From assembly GCF_016722965.1 (NCBI RefSeq), contig NZ_JAEQNB010000006.1, forward strand, positions 62,001 to 126,000: 64,000 bases of DNA. Direction: 5' to 3'. Origin of the DNA: Tumebacillus amylolyticus. GTDB taxonomy: Bacteria > Bacillota > Bacilli > Tumebacillales > Tumebacillaceae. The notes beneath the pieces are model-generated. The model was given only the letters and a program-made list of their open reading frames with translations, searched no databases and was not told the DNA's origin. A program made the translations under genes and the position numbers. This document shows, piece by piece, positions 23,049 through 31,295 of this stretch (the stretch's first letter is position 1; the number at the start of each line of letters is the position of its first letter).

Positions 23049-24719
23049 ATGTCGATTCCCAAGGCCTTGATCGTTCAGTCGGACGGCACCCTGCTCGTGG
23101 AAGCCGCGCACCCGGACTATGCGGAGCTGCGCGATCAATTGGTTCGGTTTGCTGAACTCTTGAAAAGCCCCGACCATTTTCATACGTACCGCCTCAGCTC
23201 CATCTCGCTTTGGAACGCAGCTGCCAACGGACAGACACCGGAGGAAGTCCTGACCCTCCTGCATGCCCACAGCCGCTATCCGCTTCCTCTGCATTTGCAA
23301 CAACTCGTGCTCGCCGAAATGAACAAGTACGGCTCCCTGAAACTCGTCGCCGGCGAGGGCTGTCACGTGCTCACGGGCGACCGTGCCTTGCTCGAAGAAA
23401 TCCGCGAAATCCCCGGCGTCAAGGAATTCCTCCAAGGCCGCAAGCGCATCGTCCTCGAAGTTCGGGAAAAAGCGCGCGGCCCGTTGAAACGCTTGCTCGC
23501 CAAGCACGGCTATCCTGTGCAAGACCTCATCGGCTTTCGCGAAGGCCGGCCGCTCGACATCAACTTGCGCACCAAAACCCGCGAAGGCCGCGCTTTGCTT
23601 TTGCGCCCGTACCAAGAGGAATCCGTTCACGCCTTTTACTCAGAAGGCAGCGGGGTCGTCGTGCTCCCGTGCGGCGCAGGCAAGACGGTCGTCGGCATCG
23701 CGGCGATGGCGCAAGCAAAAACGCACACGCTGGTGCTCACGCCAAACATCGTCGCCGCCCGCCAATGGCGACGTGAACTGCTCGACAAAACTCATCTCGA
23801 CGAAACCCTCGTCGGAGAATACACCGCCGAGCAAAAAGAAGTGAAGCCCGTCACCATCACCACGTACCAGATGATGACCTACCACAACAAAAAAACGTAC
23901 CCGCACTTCGACCGCCTCAACCAAGAACCGTGGGGGCTGATCGTCTACGATGAAGTCCATTTGCTGCCGGCCCCGATCTTCCGCCTGACCGCCGACGTGC
24001 AATCCACGCGCCGACTCGGGCTTACGGCGACGCTGGTTCGAGAGGACGGCGCGGAGAGCGACGTTTTTTCCCTCATCGGTCCGAAAAAATACGACGTGCC
24101 GTGGAAGGAGATGGAGCGAAACGGATTCATCGCGCCGACCACCTGCTACGAAGTCGGCGTGCCGATGTCTCATGACTGGCGCGTGAAGTATGTAGAAGCC
24201 GGCATCCGTCAAAAGTACCGCATCGCCAGCGAGAACCCGTGCAAGTTGGACGCTCTGGAAGCCCTCCTGCAACGCCACCAAGACGACCGCGTGTTGATCA
24301 TCGGTCAATACCTTGACCAGCTTCAGGAGGTCGGAGAGCGCTTCCAAGCCCCCATCCTGACGGGGAAGACCCCGACGTCCGAACGCGAACGGCTGTATGA
24401 TCTCTTTCGACGCGGTGACGTGCGCGTGTTGGTCGTCTCCAAAGTGGCGAATGTCGCCATCGACTTGCCGGATGCCAATGTCGCCATCCAGATCTCCGGC
24501 GCGTTTGGTTCGCGACAGGAGGAAGCCCAACGCATCGGTCGTCTGCTTCGGCCGAAACAGGATGGGGGAGAGTCGCACTTTTACACGGTGGTGACGCGCG
24601 ATACGGTTGACCGCGAGATGGCGAATCATCGACAACTGTTTTTGACGGAGCAAGGGTACGCCTATCGCGTGCTCAACGCCGAAGACTTGGACAAGCCCCC
24701 GGAGGTGCATCCCGTATGA
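23049..24719 (+). CDS. XPB/ERCC3-type DNA helicase
   Basis: A 556-aa superfamily 2 helicase. Seen: N-terminal XPB damage-recognition-like part (1-190), Walker A PCGAGKT (207-213), DEVH (301-304), the RED motif of XPB proteins (Arg331-Glu-Asp in VREDGA), GLTAT (324-328) and the C-terminal QRIGRLLRP motif VI. Bacterial XPB acts in DNA repair and damage processing. The start is ATG 23049 with AAAGGGGGA upstream; an ATG at 23031 lacks one. Its stop overlaps the next ATG (ATGA), a coupled pair. Confidence 0.9.
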   Translation: MSIPKALIVQSDGTLLVEAAHPDYAELRDQLVRFAELLKSPDHFHTYRLSSISLWNAAANGQTPEEVLTLLHAHSRYPLPLHLQQLVLAEMNKYGSLKLVAGEGCHVLTGDRALLEEIREIPGVKEFLQGRKRIVLEVREKARGPLKRLLAKHGYPVQDLIGFREGRPLDINLRTKTREGRALLLRPYQEESVHAFYSEGSGVVVLPCGAGKTVVGIAAMAQAKTHTLVLTPNIVAARQWRRELLDKTHLDETLVGEYTAEQKEVKPVTITTYQMMTYHNKKTYPHFDRLNQEPWGLIVYDEVHLLPAPIFRLTADVQSTRRLGLTATLVREDGAESDVFSLIGPKKYDVPWKEMERNGFIAPTTCYEVGVPMSHDWRVKYVEAGIRQKYRIASENPCKLDALEALLQRHQDDRVLIIGQYLDQLQEVGERFQAPILTGKTPTSERERLYDLFRRGDVRVLVVSKVANVAIDLPDANVAIQISGAFGSRQEEAQRIGRLLRPKQDGGESHFYTVVTRDTVDREMANHRQLFLTEQGYAYRVLNAEDLDKPPEVHPV

Positions 24720-26302
24720 GACTGAGCGAATGCTTGAACTCATCCGATATCGAAACCCTGCGCAACATCGCCAACGCCTACTCGTTCGACTGCTCGAAAA
24801 GCTCCAAAAACGCCCTGATGCAAGAAATCATCACCCATTTCCAAAACCGCACTTTCATCGCTCAAGCTCTCGACGGACTCAAGGAAGGCGCGTATCGGGA
24901 AGCGGTCGCCCAGCTTATGCTCGACAGCCGAGTGGAGTTCTCCCGCGAAGAGATCCTCGCCACCGTCCGCCGCACGATTCAGCCGAAAAAGGAAGGCCAC
25001 GACCTCAAGTGGATGAACCGCCTGCTCGCGGAGGGCTGGCTGTTTCGCTTGAATTCCAAAGGGGGGCGTCAGTTTTATTTCATCCCCGAAGACCTGCGCC
25101 GTACGATCCGCGACTGCCTGTCGCACTCTTTGAAGCAGCAGGTGCACGTGGCGGAGCAAACGCCGATCGTCTACCGCGATGAGAATTTGGCGCTCGTGCG
25201 GGACACGGGCGTTTTTCTCCACTATCTAAGTCGGCATGAGGTGCGGGTTACGAAGGACGGATCGATCCTCAAACGCCAACAGCAAGAGATCTTCTCCTTG
25301 CTTGAAATTAAGGAAGAAGCTCTCGGCAAAGTCTCGTGGCGGTTTGGCTTCGGGCGGCGTTTTCATGAATACCCGGATCGGTTCGCCCTGCTGTACGACT
25401 ACTGCTATGCCCGCCATTTGATAGAAGAAACGGCAGACGGAGCCCTCGTGCTCGGACCGAATGCCGCCGCGTGGCAAGAGAGTGGGGAGAAGGAGCGAGC
25501 GGCCGACCTGTTCCGCTATTGGCGTTTGCTCTACCGCCGCCCGATCCCGCAACTTCGTCTGTGCGTCAATTTGCTCGCCAGCGCCGCCCGAGACGAGTGG
25601 GTCTATGCGTCCTCGATCAGCGACCTGATCGCGCCCCATGTCAAAGACTACTATTATGACAAGGCTCCTGCCATCAAAGAACTGCGCATCTACAACATGC
25701 TCGTTCACCTCGGACTCCTCGCGCACGGTCAACTCGCCGACGGGTCTGCCGTGCTCAAAGTGACGAATCTCGGACGAGAACTGCTCTTGCAAGAAGAAGC
25801 CCACGTCGAGGAGTCGGAGAGCGCCGTCGAGGAAGCCGTTCGCGTGCCGTTGATCCTCCAGCCGAACTTCGACCTGCTCGTGCCCATCGAGGGGGCGGAG
25901 CGTATCGCGTGGGAACTGGAGGAGGTCACCGATCTGATTCGCGTCGATACGTTGCGCGTGCATCGAATTACGAAATCGAGCATCGCCCGCTGTTTGGACA
26001 ACGGCTGGACGGCGGAGACGATTCTGGACTTCCTGCGCGAAGAAACGGCCGACATGGTGCCGGGCAACGTGGAGAGGATGATTCAACAGTGGGAATCGGA
26101 GTTCAAGCGCGTGCAATTGCATCGCACGGTCCTGGTGTCCTGCCTGGACTCCTCCATCGCCGCCGACCTCAAAGTCATGCCGGAGATCGCGCCTTACTAC
26201 CGTGCAGACCTCAGCGACACGGAATTCCTGATCACCGAGCGCGGGACACGCCCGCTGCAAGAGATTCTGCGCCGTATGGGCTACCAAGCCGACCTGCACT
26301 AG
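24716..26302 (+). CDS. helicase-associated protein, XPB partner
   Basis: A 528-aa soluble protein with no helicase motifs of its own: helical N-terminus (about 1-110), a winged-helix-like middle, and a C-terminal XPB-associated domain with VPLILQPNFDLLVPIEGAERI...LRVHRITKSSIARCLDNGW, the pattern of 'helicase-associated domain' proteins paired with bacterial XPB. It is coupled to the helicase gene by a 4-base overlap, so it is probably a loader or regulator of the helicase. The nuclease motif of archaeal Bax1 is not visible. Confidence 0.82.
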   Translation: MRLSECLNSSDIETLRNIANAYSFDCSKSSKNALMQEIITHFQNRTFIAQALDGLKEGAYREAVAQLMLDSRVEFSREEILATVRRTIQPKKEGHDLKWMNRLLAEGWLFRLNSKGGRQFYFIPEDLRRTIRDCLSHSLKQQVHVAEQTPIVYRDENLALVRDTGVFLHYLSRHEVRVTKDGSILKRQQQEIFSLLEIKEEALGKVSWRFGFGRRFHEYPDRFALLYDYCYARHLIEETADGALVLGPNAAAWQESGEKERAADLFRYWRLLYRRPIPQLRLCVNLLASAARDEWVYASSISDLIAPHVKDYYYDKAPAIKELRIYNMLVHLGLLAHGQLADGSAVLKVTNLGRELLLQEEAHVEESESAVEEAVRVPLILQPNFDLLVPIEGAERIAWELEEVTDLIRVDTLRVHRITKSSIARCLDNGWTAETILDFLREETADMVPGNVERMIQQWESEFKRVQLHRTVLVSCLDSSIAADLKVMPEIAPYYRADLSDTEFLITERGTRPLQEILRRMGYQADLH

Positions 26303-26322
26303 AGCCTGTACAGATCTTCGTC

Positions 26323-26359
26323 AAAAAGGACGATCCCACCCAAACGGATCGTCCTTTTT
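26323..26359 (+). terminator. terminator
   Basis: The stem AAAAAGGACGATC with its complement follows the XPB operon. Confidence 0.85.
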
Positions 26360-26377
26360 GTTCCCTCAAATTCCCCC

Positions 26378-26407
26378 TTCACAGACAACCAGCAAGGTGT
26401 ATACAAT
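26378..26407 (+). promoter_or_regulatory. candidate promoter of ypiB
   Basis: TTCACA (26378) with TATACA (26400, spacing 16) or TACAAT (26402, spacing 18). It lies about 180 bases before ypiB. The leader from 26410 to 26570 shows no obvious hairpin or gene. Confidence 0.45.
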
Positions 26408-26584
26408 AGGAATACATCTCACCCGAATCGGAGACTTGTCATCCAGGCAATCGTCCAATTTTATAAAAAATATAGAACTAGAGGAAAAACGGTCCGGGTT
26501 GCCGAATAGGATGTAGTAAGTCAGGAATATTCGAAACATTCACACGAAACAACTACCGAGGGAGAAGTGAAGGAGGGAACGCAA

Positions 26585-27136
26585 ATGGGAGAAGTAATTA
26601 CAATTGCTGAGAAGAAGACGTTCATCAAGTGGTTCCTCGACAAATATGACCTGCAAAACCGTGAGGCGGAATGGCTCCTCCAATATATTGCATCCTCGGA
26701 TCAACTGCTCGAACGAGTCCACTTCATCGACAACTTCCGCAACTTGCCGAAAACGATCCTGATCTCGACCAAGTGCGTTCAGATGACGCCGTTCAAGTTC
26801 TACAAGAACAAGCGTGTCACGTCCGATGTAGAAAAAGCTTTCCTCGACATCCACAACAACCCCAACGAAGACATATATATCGGCCTCTTCTTCAAAGAAC
26901 GCACCGTCTCCCCGGAATATGCCGCCGTTTTGGAGCGCAACCCGATGGACGACACCAAGGAAACGATCGACGCGCTGGTTTCGCTGCAAGCGGAACTCAT
27001 CCTCGACCACGCGTTCAAGCAATTCCGTCTGAACTCGCTCTACGAGCGCATCGACCACGCGCTGGCGGTGGGCGACCAAGCGGGATTCCTCGAACTGACA
27101 ACCGAACTGAAAACCGTACTGGAACCGGATGCCTGA
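26585..27136 (+). CDS. ypiB: YpiB family protein (UPF0302)
   Basis: 183 aa, the length of the family. It is recognised by EKKTFIKWFLDKY near the N-terminus, DQLLERVHFIDNF, PFKFYKNKRVTSDVEKAF and NEDIYIGLFFKER. Its biochemical role is not known. In Bacillus subtilis ypiB lies just upstream of qcrABC, as it does here apart from an inserted peptide gene and a creatininase-family gene. The start is ATG 26585 behind AAGGAGGG. A short terminator overlaps the stop. Confidence 0.9.
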   Translation: MGEVITIAEKKTFIKWFLDKYDLQNREAEWLLQYIASSDQLLERVHFIDNFRNLPKTILISTKCVQMTPFKFYKNKRVTSDVEKAFLDIHNNPNEDIYIGLFFKERTVSPEYAAVLERNPMDDTKETIDALVSLQAELILDHAFKQFRLNSLYERIDHALAVGDQAGFLELTTELKTVLEPDA

Positions 27137-27156
27137 GGCGTCCGGTTTCTTTTTTG
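27121..27156 (+). terminator. ypiB terminator
   Basis: The hairpin GGAACCGGAtGCC with a tga loop and its near-complement ends in a T-run; its stem uses the last codons of ypiB. Confidence 0.75.
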
Positions 27157-27275
27157 CCGACTCTGCAAAAATTGCGCTGCTTCGAGCGCAACAATCGCAA
27201 AGCGGCGAGCGGGTGGGGGAGGTAAGATGAAATCACGGAAGACGCAACACAATCCCGCTTCAAGGAGGCAACAGC

Positions 27276-27401
27276 ATGAAAACCAAATTCGCACTTCTGG
27301 CAGCACTTGGCGTCCTCGTTTTCGGAGCTTCGTTTGCAACCGCCGCATCGGCTGCAACGTACGACGACGGTCCGTCCAAGTACATGGCACGCGGCAATTA
27401 A
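27276..27401 (+). CDS. small exported peptide precursor, 41 aa
   Basis: A tiny gene with a good AAGGAGG 9 bases before ATG. The product MKTKFALLAALGVLVFGASF is a signal peptide core; it ends in ATAASAAT with cleavage sites AAS-A or ASA-A. The rest is YDDGPSKYMARGN, about 13-15 aa. The design (basic N-end, hydrophobic core, Ala-x-Ala, short polar tail) is that of exported peptide precursors such as Phr or NprX, but no Rap/PlcR-type receptor gene is adjacent. It may instead be a minor secreted peptide or a pseudo-signal sequence. Confidence 0.6.
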   Translation: MKTKFALLAALGVLVFGASFATAASAATYDDGPSKYMARGN

Positions 27402-27425
27402 GTCAAGTTCTCTCCCAAACCCTTG

Positions 27426-27470
27426 AGTCCCCCTCGTTCTCCCCTGTGGAGGCGGGGGGCTTTTTTTTTC
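27426..27470 (+). terminator. terminator
   Basis: A hairpin with a CCCCC/GGGGG stem followed by nine T, after the peptide gene. It makes the peptide gene its own transcription unit. Confidence 0.75.
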
Positions 27471-27605
27471 GGCAACGTTCAAAAATTTGCCGTTTTCCGG
27501 ACAGGTTGCGCACTGGAAGTGAAGTTTCCAAAGGAGTAGAATCATGGTGCATAGTGGCTCATACTAGGTAGGCACAATAAGCATACTGGAAAGGAGGGGA
27601 GAAAC

Positions 27606-28319
27606 ATGCGTCTCACTCACGTACATATGAACAAGTTTGAGGAATACTCGCCCTACATCGATACGCTGGTGTTGCCGATCGGGACGATTGAAGCACACGG
27701 GCCGCACGCGCCGCTTGGCACCGATGTGCTGATTCCCAAGAAGCTGGCCGAGTATCTCGAACGACAGCTGAGCGGGCGAATCTGGACCGCTCCGGAGATT
27801 CCGTACGGCAACACGTGGCACCTGCGGGACTTCCCGGGCTCCATCGATGTACCGAATCGGATCTTCGGCGACTATGTACATGCGGTCGTCTCGTCGTTTG
27901 CGCGCTGGGGCATCAAAAACGTCGTGCTCCTGAACGGGCACGGCGGCAATATCACCGCGCTGAACGAGGTGGCGACCCGTTTGGTCGAGGAGGGGTTGCG
28001 CGTCTTGGTCAGCAATTACTGGGTCGACTACCGCGAAGAGATCAAAGCTGTCACACCGGGCGTCGGTCATGCCGGCGAAGACGAAACGTCGCTGATGATG
28101 GCGGTTGATCAAACTTCGGTCGATCTGGCTCTTGCGGGAGCTGTGCACGACTTGGAGAGTACCCGTGTCCGATTCCCGAACATGGGCCGGGAGATGTACC
28201 CGAACGCATACTCCGGAGATCCGAAATCGGCATCTGCGGAAAAAGGAGAGCGGTTGTTTGAACTCGTCGGCACCCGTCTCGTCCACGAAATCACAGCGCT
28301 GTGGAGTCACAACTCGTAA
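27606..28319 (+). CDS. creatininase family amidohydrolase
   Basis: A 237-aa member of the creatininase (MftE-like) family. Metal and active-site motifs seen: GTIEAHGPHAPLGTD (Glu, His, Asp ligands), LNGHGGN and GHAGEDETS. These are the family signatures; members hydrolyse creatinine, or act in mycofactocin and pterin pathways, so the substrate is open. There is no cofactor operon nearby. The start is ATG 27606 behind AAAGGAGGGG. It sits between ypiB and qcrABC, a place not occupied in B. subtilis, so it is an insertion. Confidence 0.88.
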   Translation: MRLTHVHMNKFEEYSPYIDTLVLPIGTIEAHGPHAPLGTDVLIPKKLAEYLERQLSGRIWTAPEIPYGNTWHLRDFPGSIDVPNRIFGDYVHAVVSSFARWGIKNVVLLNGHGGNITALNEVATRLVEEGLRVLVSNYWVDYREEIKAVTPGVGHAGEDETSLMMAVDQTSVDLALAGAVHDLESTRVRFPNMGREMYPNAYSGDPKSASAEKGERLFELVGTRLVHEITALWSHNS

Positions 28320-28366
28320 CTTTTTGTGACATTTGTCGATATGAGAAAAATAGCACATGCGCTTGC

Positions 28367-28395
28367 TTGACACTATAATAGGCAGACTGTAAGAT
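28367..28395 (+). promoter_or_regulatory. promoter of the qcrABC operon
   Basis: TTGACA (28367-28372), a 17-base spacer and TAAGAT (28390-28395). A second -10 hexamer, TATAAT, lies inside the spacer (28374-28379), so two overlapping promoters are possible. Confidence 0.6.
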
Positions 28396-28533
28396 TGAAT
28401 CGAGATGCACGGGTCACGTTTTACATACCATTATATCTGTCGAATTTGCAGGAAATGACACGGATATCTCGTTTTCGGTATGTCGAAATTTGGCCGGTAC
28501 GATTTTTTCTTAGGTAGGGAGGTTAGATGGACA

Positions 28534-29073
28534 ATGAGTGACAAGAATGGCAAACAGGGGCTCTCCCGCCGTCAGTTCCTTTCCTACGCACTTGGTGGCA
28601 CTGGCGCGTTCATGGCAGCGACCATCGCGGCTCCGCTGGTACCGTTTGCTATTGACCCGCTTACCCGCACCTCCGGTGGGGGCTTTGCAGACAGCGGTCT
28701 GAAGGAAAGTGATATTAAGGACGACTTCCCGACGATGGTTGACTTCAAGGTCCACCGTAAGGACGGGTGGATTGAAGAAAACGTCAAGATGCGCGCATGG
28801 TTGATCAAGGACAAATCCGGCAAGATCATGGCGATGTCCCCGATCTGCACCCACTTGGGTTGCCAAGTTGCGGGTACTGTTGATGAAGGCGGCAAAGGCA
28901 AGCCGTCCGAGGACGGCGAGTGGTGGTTCCACTGCCCGTGCCACGGCGGTCGTTACACCATTTACGGGATCAACGACAAAGCCAAACCGCCGCAACGTCC
29001 GCTTGACTTGTACGAAGTCAAGGTCGAGGGCGGCAAAGTAATGCTCGGCGCAATCTCGCAACGCAAAGCGTAA
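28534..29073 (+). CDS. qcrA: menaquinol:cytochrome c reductase, Rieske subunit
   Basis: A 179-aa membrane-anchored Rieske iron-sulphur protein that takes electrons from menaquinol in the cytochrome bc complex. Seen: the twin-arginine signal SRRQFLSYAL (11-20) and following hydrophobic helix, and the 2Fe-2S ligands Cys105-Thr-His107 ... Cys110 and Cys134-Pro-Cys136-His137 (CTHLGC and CPCHGG). It is first in qcrABC. The start is ATG 28534 with GGGAGG upstream. Respiration, and through it sporulation, needs this complex in Bacillus. Confidence 0.95.
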   Translation: MSDKNGKQGLSRRQFLSYALGGTGAFMAATIAAPLVPFAIDPLTRTSGGGFADSGLKESDIKDDFPTMVDFKVHRKDGWIEENVKMRAWLIKDKSGKIMAMSPICTHLGCQVAGTVDEGGKGKPSEDGEWWFHCPCHGGRYTIYGINDKAKPPQRPLDLYEVKVEGGKVMLGAISQRKA

Positions 29074-29096
29074 TAGGAAGTAGGTGAGACTAACCA

Positions 29097-29768
29097 ATGT
29101 TCAAGAAAACGTATGACTGGATCGACGAAAGGCTTGGTATCACGCCGATCTGGCGTGACATCGCAGACCACGACGTTCCTGCACACGTCAACCCTGCGAA
29201 CAAGATGTCCGCGTTCGTCTACTGCTTCGGCGGCCTGACCTTCCTGATCATCGTCACCCAGATCCTTTCCGGGATGTTCTTGGCGATGTATTATGTACCG
29301 GATATCGTAAACGCATATCGTTCTGTTCAGTACATCACCGACGAAGTCTTGCTCGGACAAATCGTCCGCGGCATGCACTTCTGGGGAGCAAGTTTGGTCA
29401 TTATCATGATGTTCCTCCATATGCTCCGGGTCTTCTTCACCGGTTCCTACAAGGCACCGCGCGAGATGAACTGGGTTGTCGGCGTTTTGATCTTCTTCGT
29501 CGTCATGGGCTTCGGCTTCACGGGCTACTTGTTGCCGTGGGACCAAAAAGCATACTGGGCGACCGCGGTCGGCGCGCAAATCGCAGAGTCGGTTCCGTGG
29601 ATCGGGAAGTACATCAGAACCGTGCTCATCGGCGGCGACATGCTCGGCGCACTGACGCTGACTCGCTTCTTTGCGATTCATGTGTTCTTCCTGCCGGCTG
29701 GTCTTCTCGGCCTGTTGGGCTTGCACTTCATCATGATCCGGAAACAAGGTATCGCAGGTCCGTTGTAA
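29097..29768 (+). CDS. qcrB: menaquinol:cytochrome c reductase, cytochrome b6 subunit
   Basis: 223 aa, the b6-type subunit with four helices. Haem ligands seen: His94 and His195, His108 and His210 (in pairs across two helices). Cys43 (YCF) matches the residue that binds an extra covalent haem in the B. subtilis protein. The C-terminal half of cytochrome b is a separate protein (QcrC). GGAAGTAGGTGAG precedes the ATG at 29097. The operon spacing to qcrA is 23 bases. Confidence 0.95.
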   Translation: MFKKTYDWIDERLGITPIWRDIADHDVPAHVNPANKMSAFVYCFGGLTFLIIVTQILSGMFLAMYYVPDIVNAYRSVQYITDEVLLGQIVRGMHFWGASLVIIMMFLHMLRVFFTGSYKAPREMNWVVGVLIFFVVMGFGFTGYLLPWDQKAYWATAVGAQIAESVPWIGKYIRTVLIGGDMLGALTLTRFFAIHVFFLPAGLLGLLGLHFIMIRKQGIAGPL

Positions 29769-29829
29769 GATCTTCGATGTTGTTGTGTTCGGAAGCTCAA
29801 CATTGCTAGAGAAGGAGGTAGCCTAGAGA

Positions 29830-30591
29830 ATGGCACACGATCATTTTCGCGACCGTATTCCTGGGACCCCGCGTTTCAAGGAAAAAGATAAAAACAAGCC
29901 GATCGGAACCGAACCGTTCTTCCCGAACTTCCTTCTGAAGGAATGGATTGTCGGTGCACTGTTCCTGGTCGCATTCATGCTGTGGATCGTCTTCAACCCG
30001 GTCGAGCTGACCGACGTGGCGAACCCGTCCGACTCCAGCTACACCCCGATGCCGGACTGGTACTTCCTCTTCCTGTATCAGCTCCTGAAGTACTTCCCGG
30101 GTAGTGTAATCTGGCTCGGGTCCGTCATTCTGCCGGGGATCGCAGCTACGCTGCTGATCATGGCACCGTGGCTCGACAACTCCAAAGTTCGTCATCCGTT
30201 CAAGCGCCCGGTAGCGACTTCCGCTATGATGCTGTCGCTCCTGCTCATGATCTGGATGACCTACGAAGCACACGTACAACATGAGGAGCATCTGGCTTCC
30301 CAACCGAAGAAAGTGGATACGTCTGCGATGCCGGCTGACACGACGCTCGTCGATTCAGCAGACCCCGGCGCGAAGATCTTCGCAACTTCTTGCGCAGGTT
30401 GCCACGGCGCCGACCTGAAAGGTGTCGTCGGTCCGTTCCTCATCGGTGTTGGTAACAAGTACGACGAAGCAAAACTCGTCGACACCATCACCAAAGGCTT
30501 CCCGCCGAACATGCCGCCCAAAGGCGGTCTGCCGAGCGACGACCAAGTCAAGCAAGTTGCCGCTTGGCTCGCAAAGCAAAAGCAAAAATAA
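29830..30591 (+). CDS. qcrC: menaquinol:cytochrome c reductase, subunit IV/cytochrome c fusion
   Basis: A 253-aa fusion typical of Gram-positives: residues 1-155 are subunit IV of cytochrome b (three helices, quinol-site PDWY at 75-78 in place of PEWY), followed by a soluble cytochrome c domain (about 175-253) with CAGCH haem-binding Cys188-Cys191-His192 and Met228 as a likely sixth ligand (NMPP). It passes electrons from the b/Rieske subunits to cytochrome c oxidase. GAAGGAGG lies upstream. It is the last gene of qcrABC, followed by a terminator. Confidence 0.95.
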   Translation: MAHDHFRDRIPGTPRFKEKDKNKPIGTEPFFPNFLLKEWIVGALFLVAFMLWIVFNPVELTDVANPSDSSYTPMPDWYFLFLYQLLKYFPGSVIWLGSVILPGIAATLLIMAPWLDNSKVRHPFKRPVATSAMMLSLLLMIWMTYEAHVQHEEHLASQPKKVDTSAMPADTTLVDSADPGAKIFATSCAGCHGADLKGVVGPFLIGVGNKYDEAKLVDTITKGFPPNMPPKGGLPSDDQVKQVAAWLAKQKQK

Positions 30592-30598
30592 GCAAGAC

Positions 30599-30628
30599 CA
30601 ACCGACCTCGCCCGAGGTCGGTTTTTAT
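30599..30628 (+). terminator. qcrABC terminator
   Basis: The stem ACCGACCTCG/CGAGGTCGGT with a T5 tract directly after qcrC. Confidence 0.8.
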
Positions 30629-30657
30629 ACATACTGGGGAAGTGGAGGTTTCCGCTT

Positions 30658-31242
30658 TTGACTTGGTCTTTGCTCAAAACGATGTTGATGAACCGGCCGT
30701 TTTTGTGGCTGTTGTTCGTCTTTAACCTGCTTGGCTCGATCTACGGGTTCTACTGGTACGGCAACCAGATGGCGGACACGGAGTGGTACTGGAATTTGTT
30801 CGTCCCCGATTCTCCGACATCGAGTACGTTGTTCACGATCGTCGTGTTGCTCTGGTTGCTCGGACGTCGTTCGCGTTGGTTGGAAATGCTCTCGATGGTG
30901 ACCAACCTCAAGTACGGCATCTGGGCCTGTGGGGTGATCATCACGTACTGGAACGCCAACGGCATCGTCGATGGCACCGACTTGATGTTGATGCTCTCCC
31001 ACGGCGCGATGGCCGTCGAAGTGGTGCTGTACAACTTCAACTACAAGTTCGATCGCAGCGTGCTGTGGATCGGCGCTTGCTGGTTGTTGTTCAACGACTT
31101 CGTGGACTACGTGTACGACATCCATCCGTGGTTGCAAGACGAGCGCTTCACGGCGTACATCCAGTTCTGGACCCCGGTGTTGAGCTTGCTCGTGTTGGTG
31201 TTCGTGGCGGTGTTGCGCCCGGCGACGGCTCGTTCGAAATAG
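30658..31242 (+). CDS. ypjA: YpjA family membrane protein (DUF1405)
   Basis: A 194-aa multi-pass membrane protein (about six hydrophobic segments, starting FLWLLFVFNLLGSIYGFYWYG). Its family (DUF1405) and its place directly after qcrC both match B. subtilis ypjA. Function unknown. The start is TTG 30658 with GTGGAGG 9 bases upstream. Confidence 0.85.
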   Translation: MTWSLLKTMLMNRPFLWLLFVFNLLGSIYGFYWYGNQMADTEWYWNLFVPDSPTSSTLFTIVVLLWLLGRRSRWLEMLSMVTNLKYGIWACGVIITYWNANGIVDGTDLMLMLSHGAMAVEVVLYNFNYKFDRSVLWIGACWLLFNDFVDYVYDIHPWLQDERFTAYIQFWTPVLSLLVLVFVAVLRPATARSK

Positions 31243-31254
31243 CATGTCTAAATG

Positions 31255-31295
31255 ATCGCTTCCACCCATAGTTTGATGGTGGAGGCGATTTTTTT
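31255..31295 (+). terminator. terminator hairpin carrying the ypjB ribosome binding site
   Basis: A 12-bp stem (ATCGCTTCCACC with GGTGGAGGCGAT) and seven T run up to the ypjB ATG at 31296. The only ribosome binding site for ypjB, GGAGG (31281-31285, 10 bases before ATG), is part of the 3' arm. Confidence 0.8.

Noticed and set aside
27276-27401. Naming the 41-aa gene as a Phr pheromone
   Set aside because: The shape fits, but there is no Rap gene next to it and no recognisable pentapeptide signature, so only 'exported peptide precursor' is stated.
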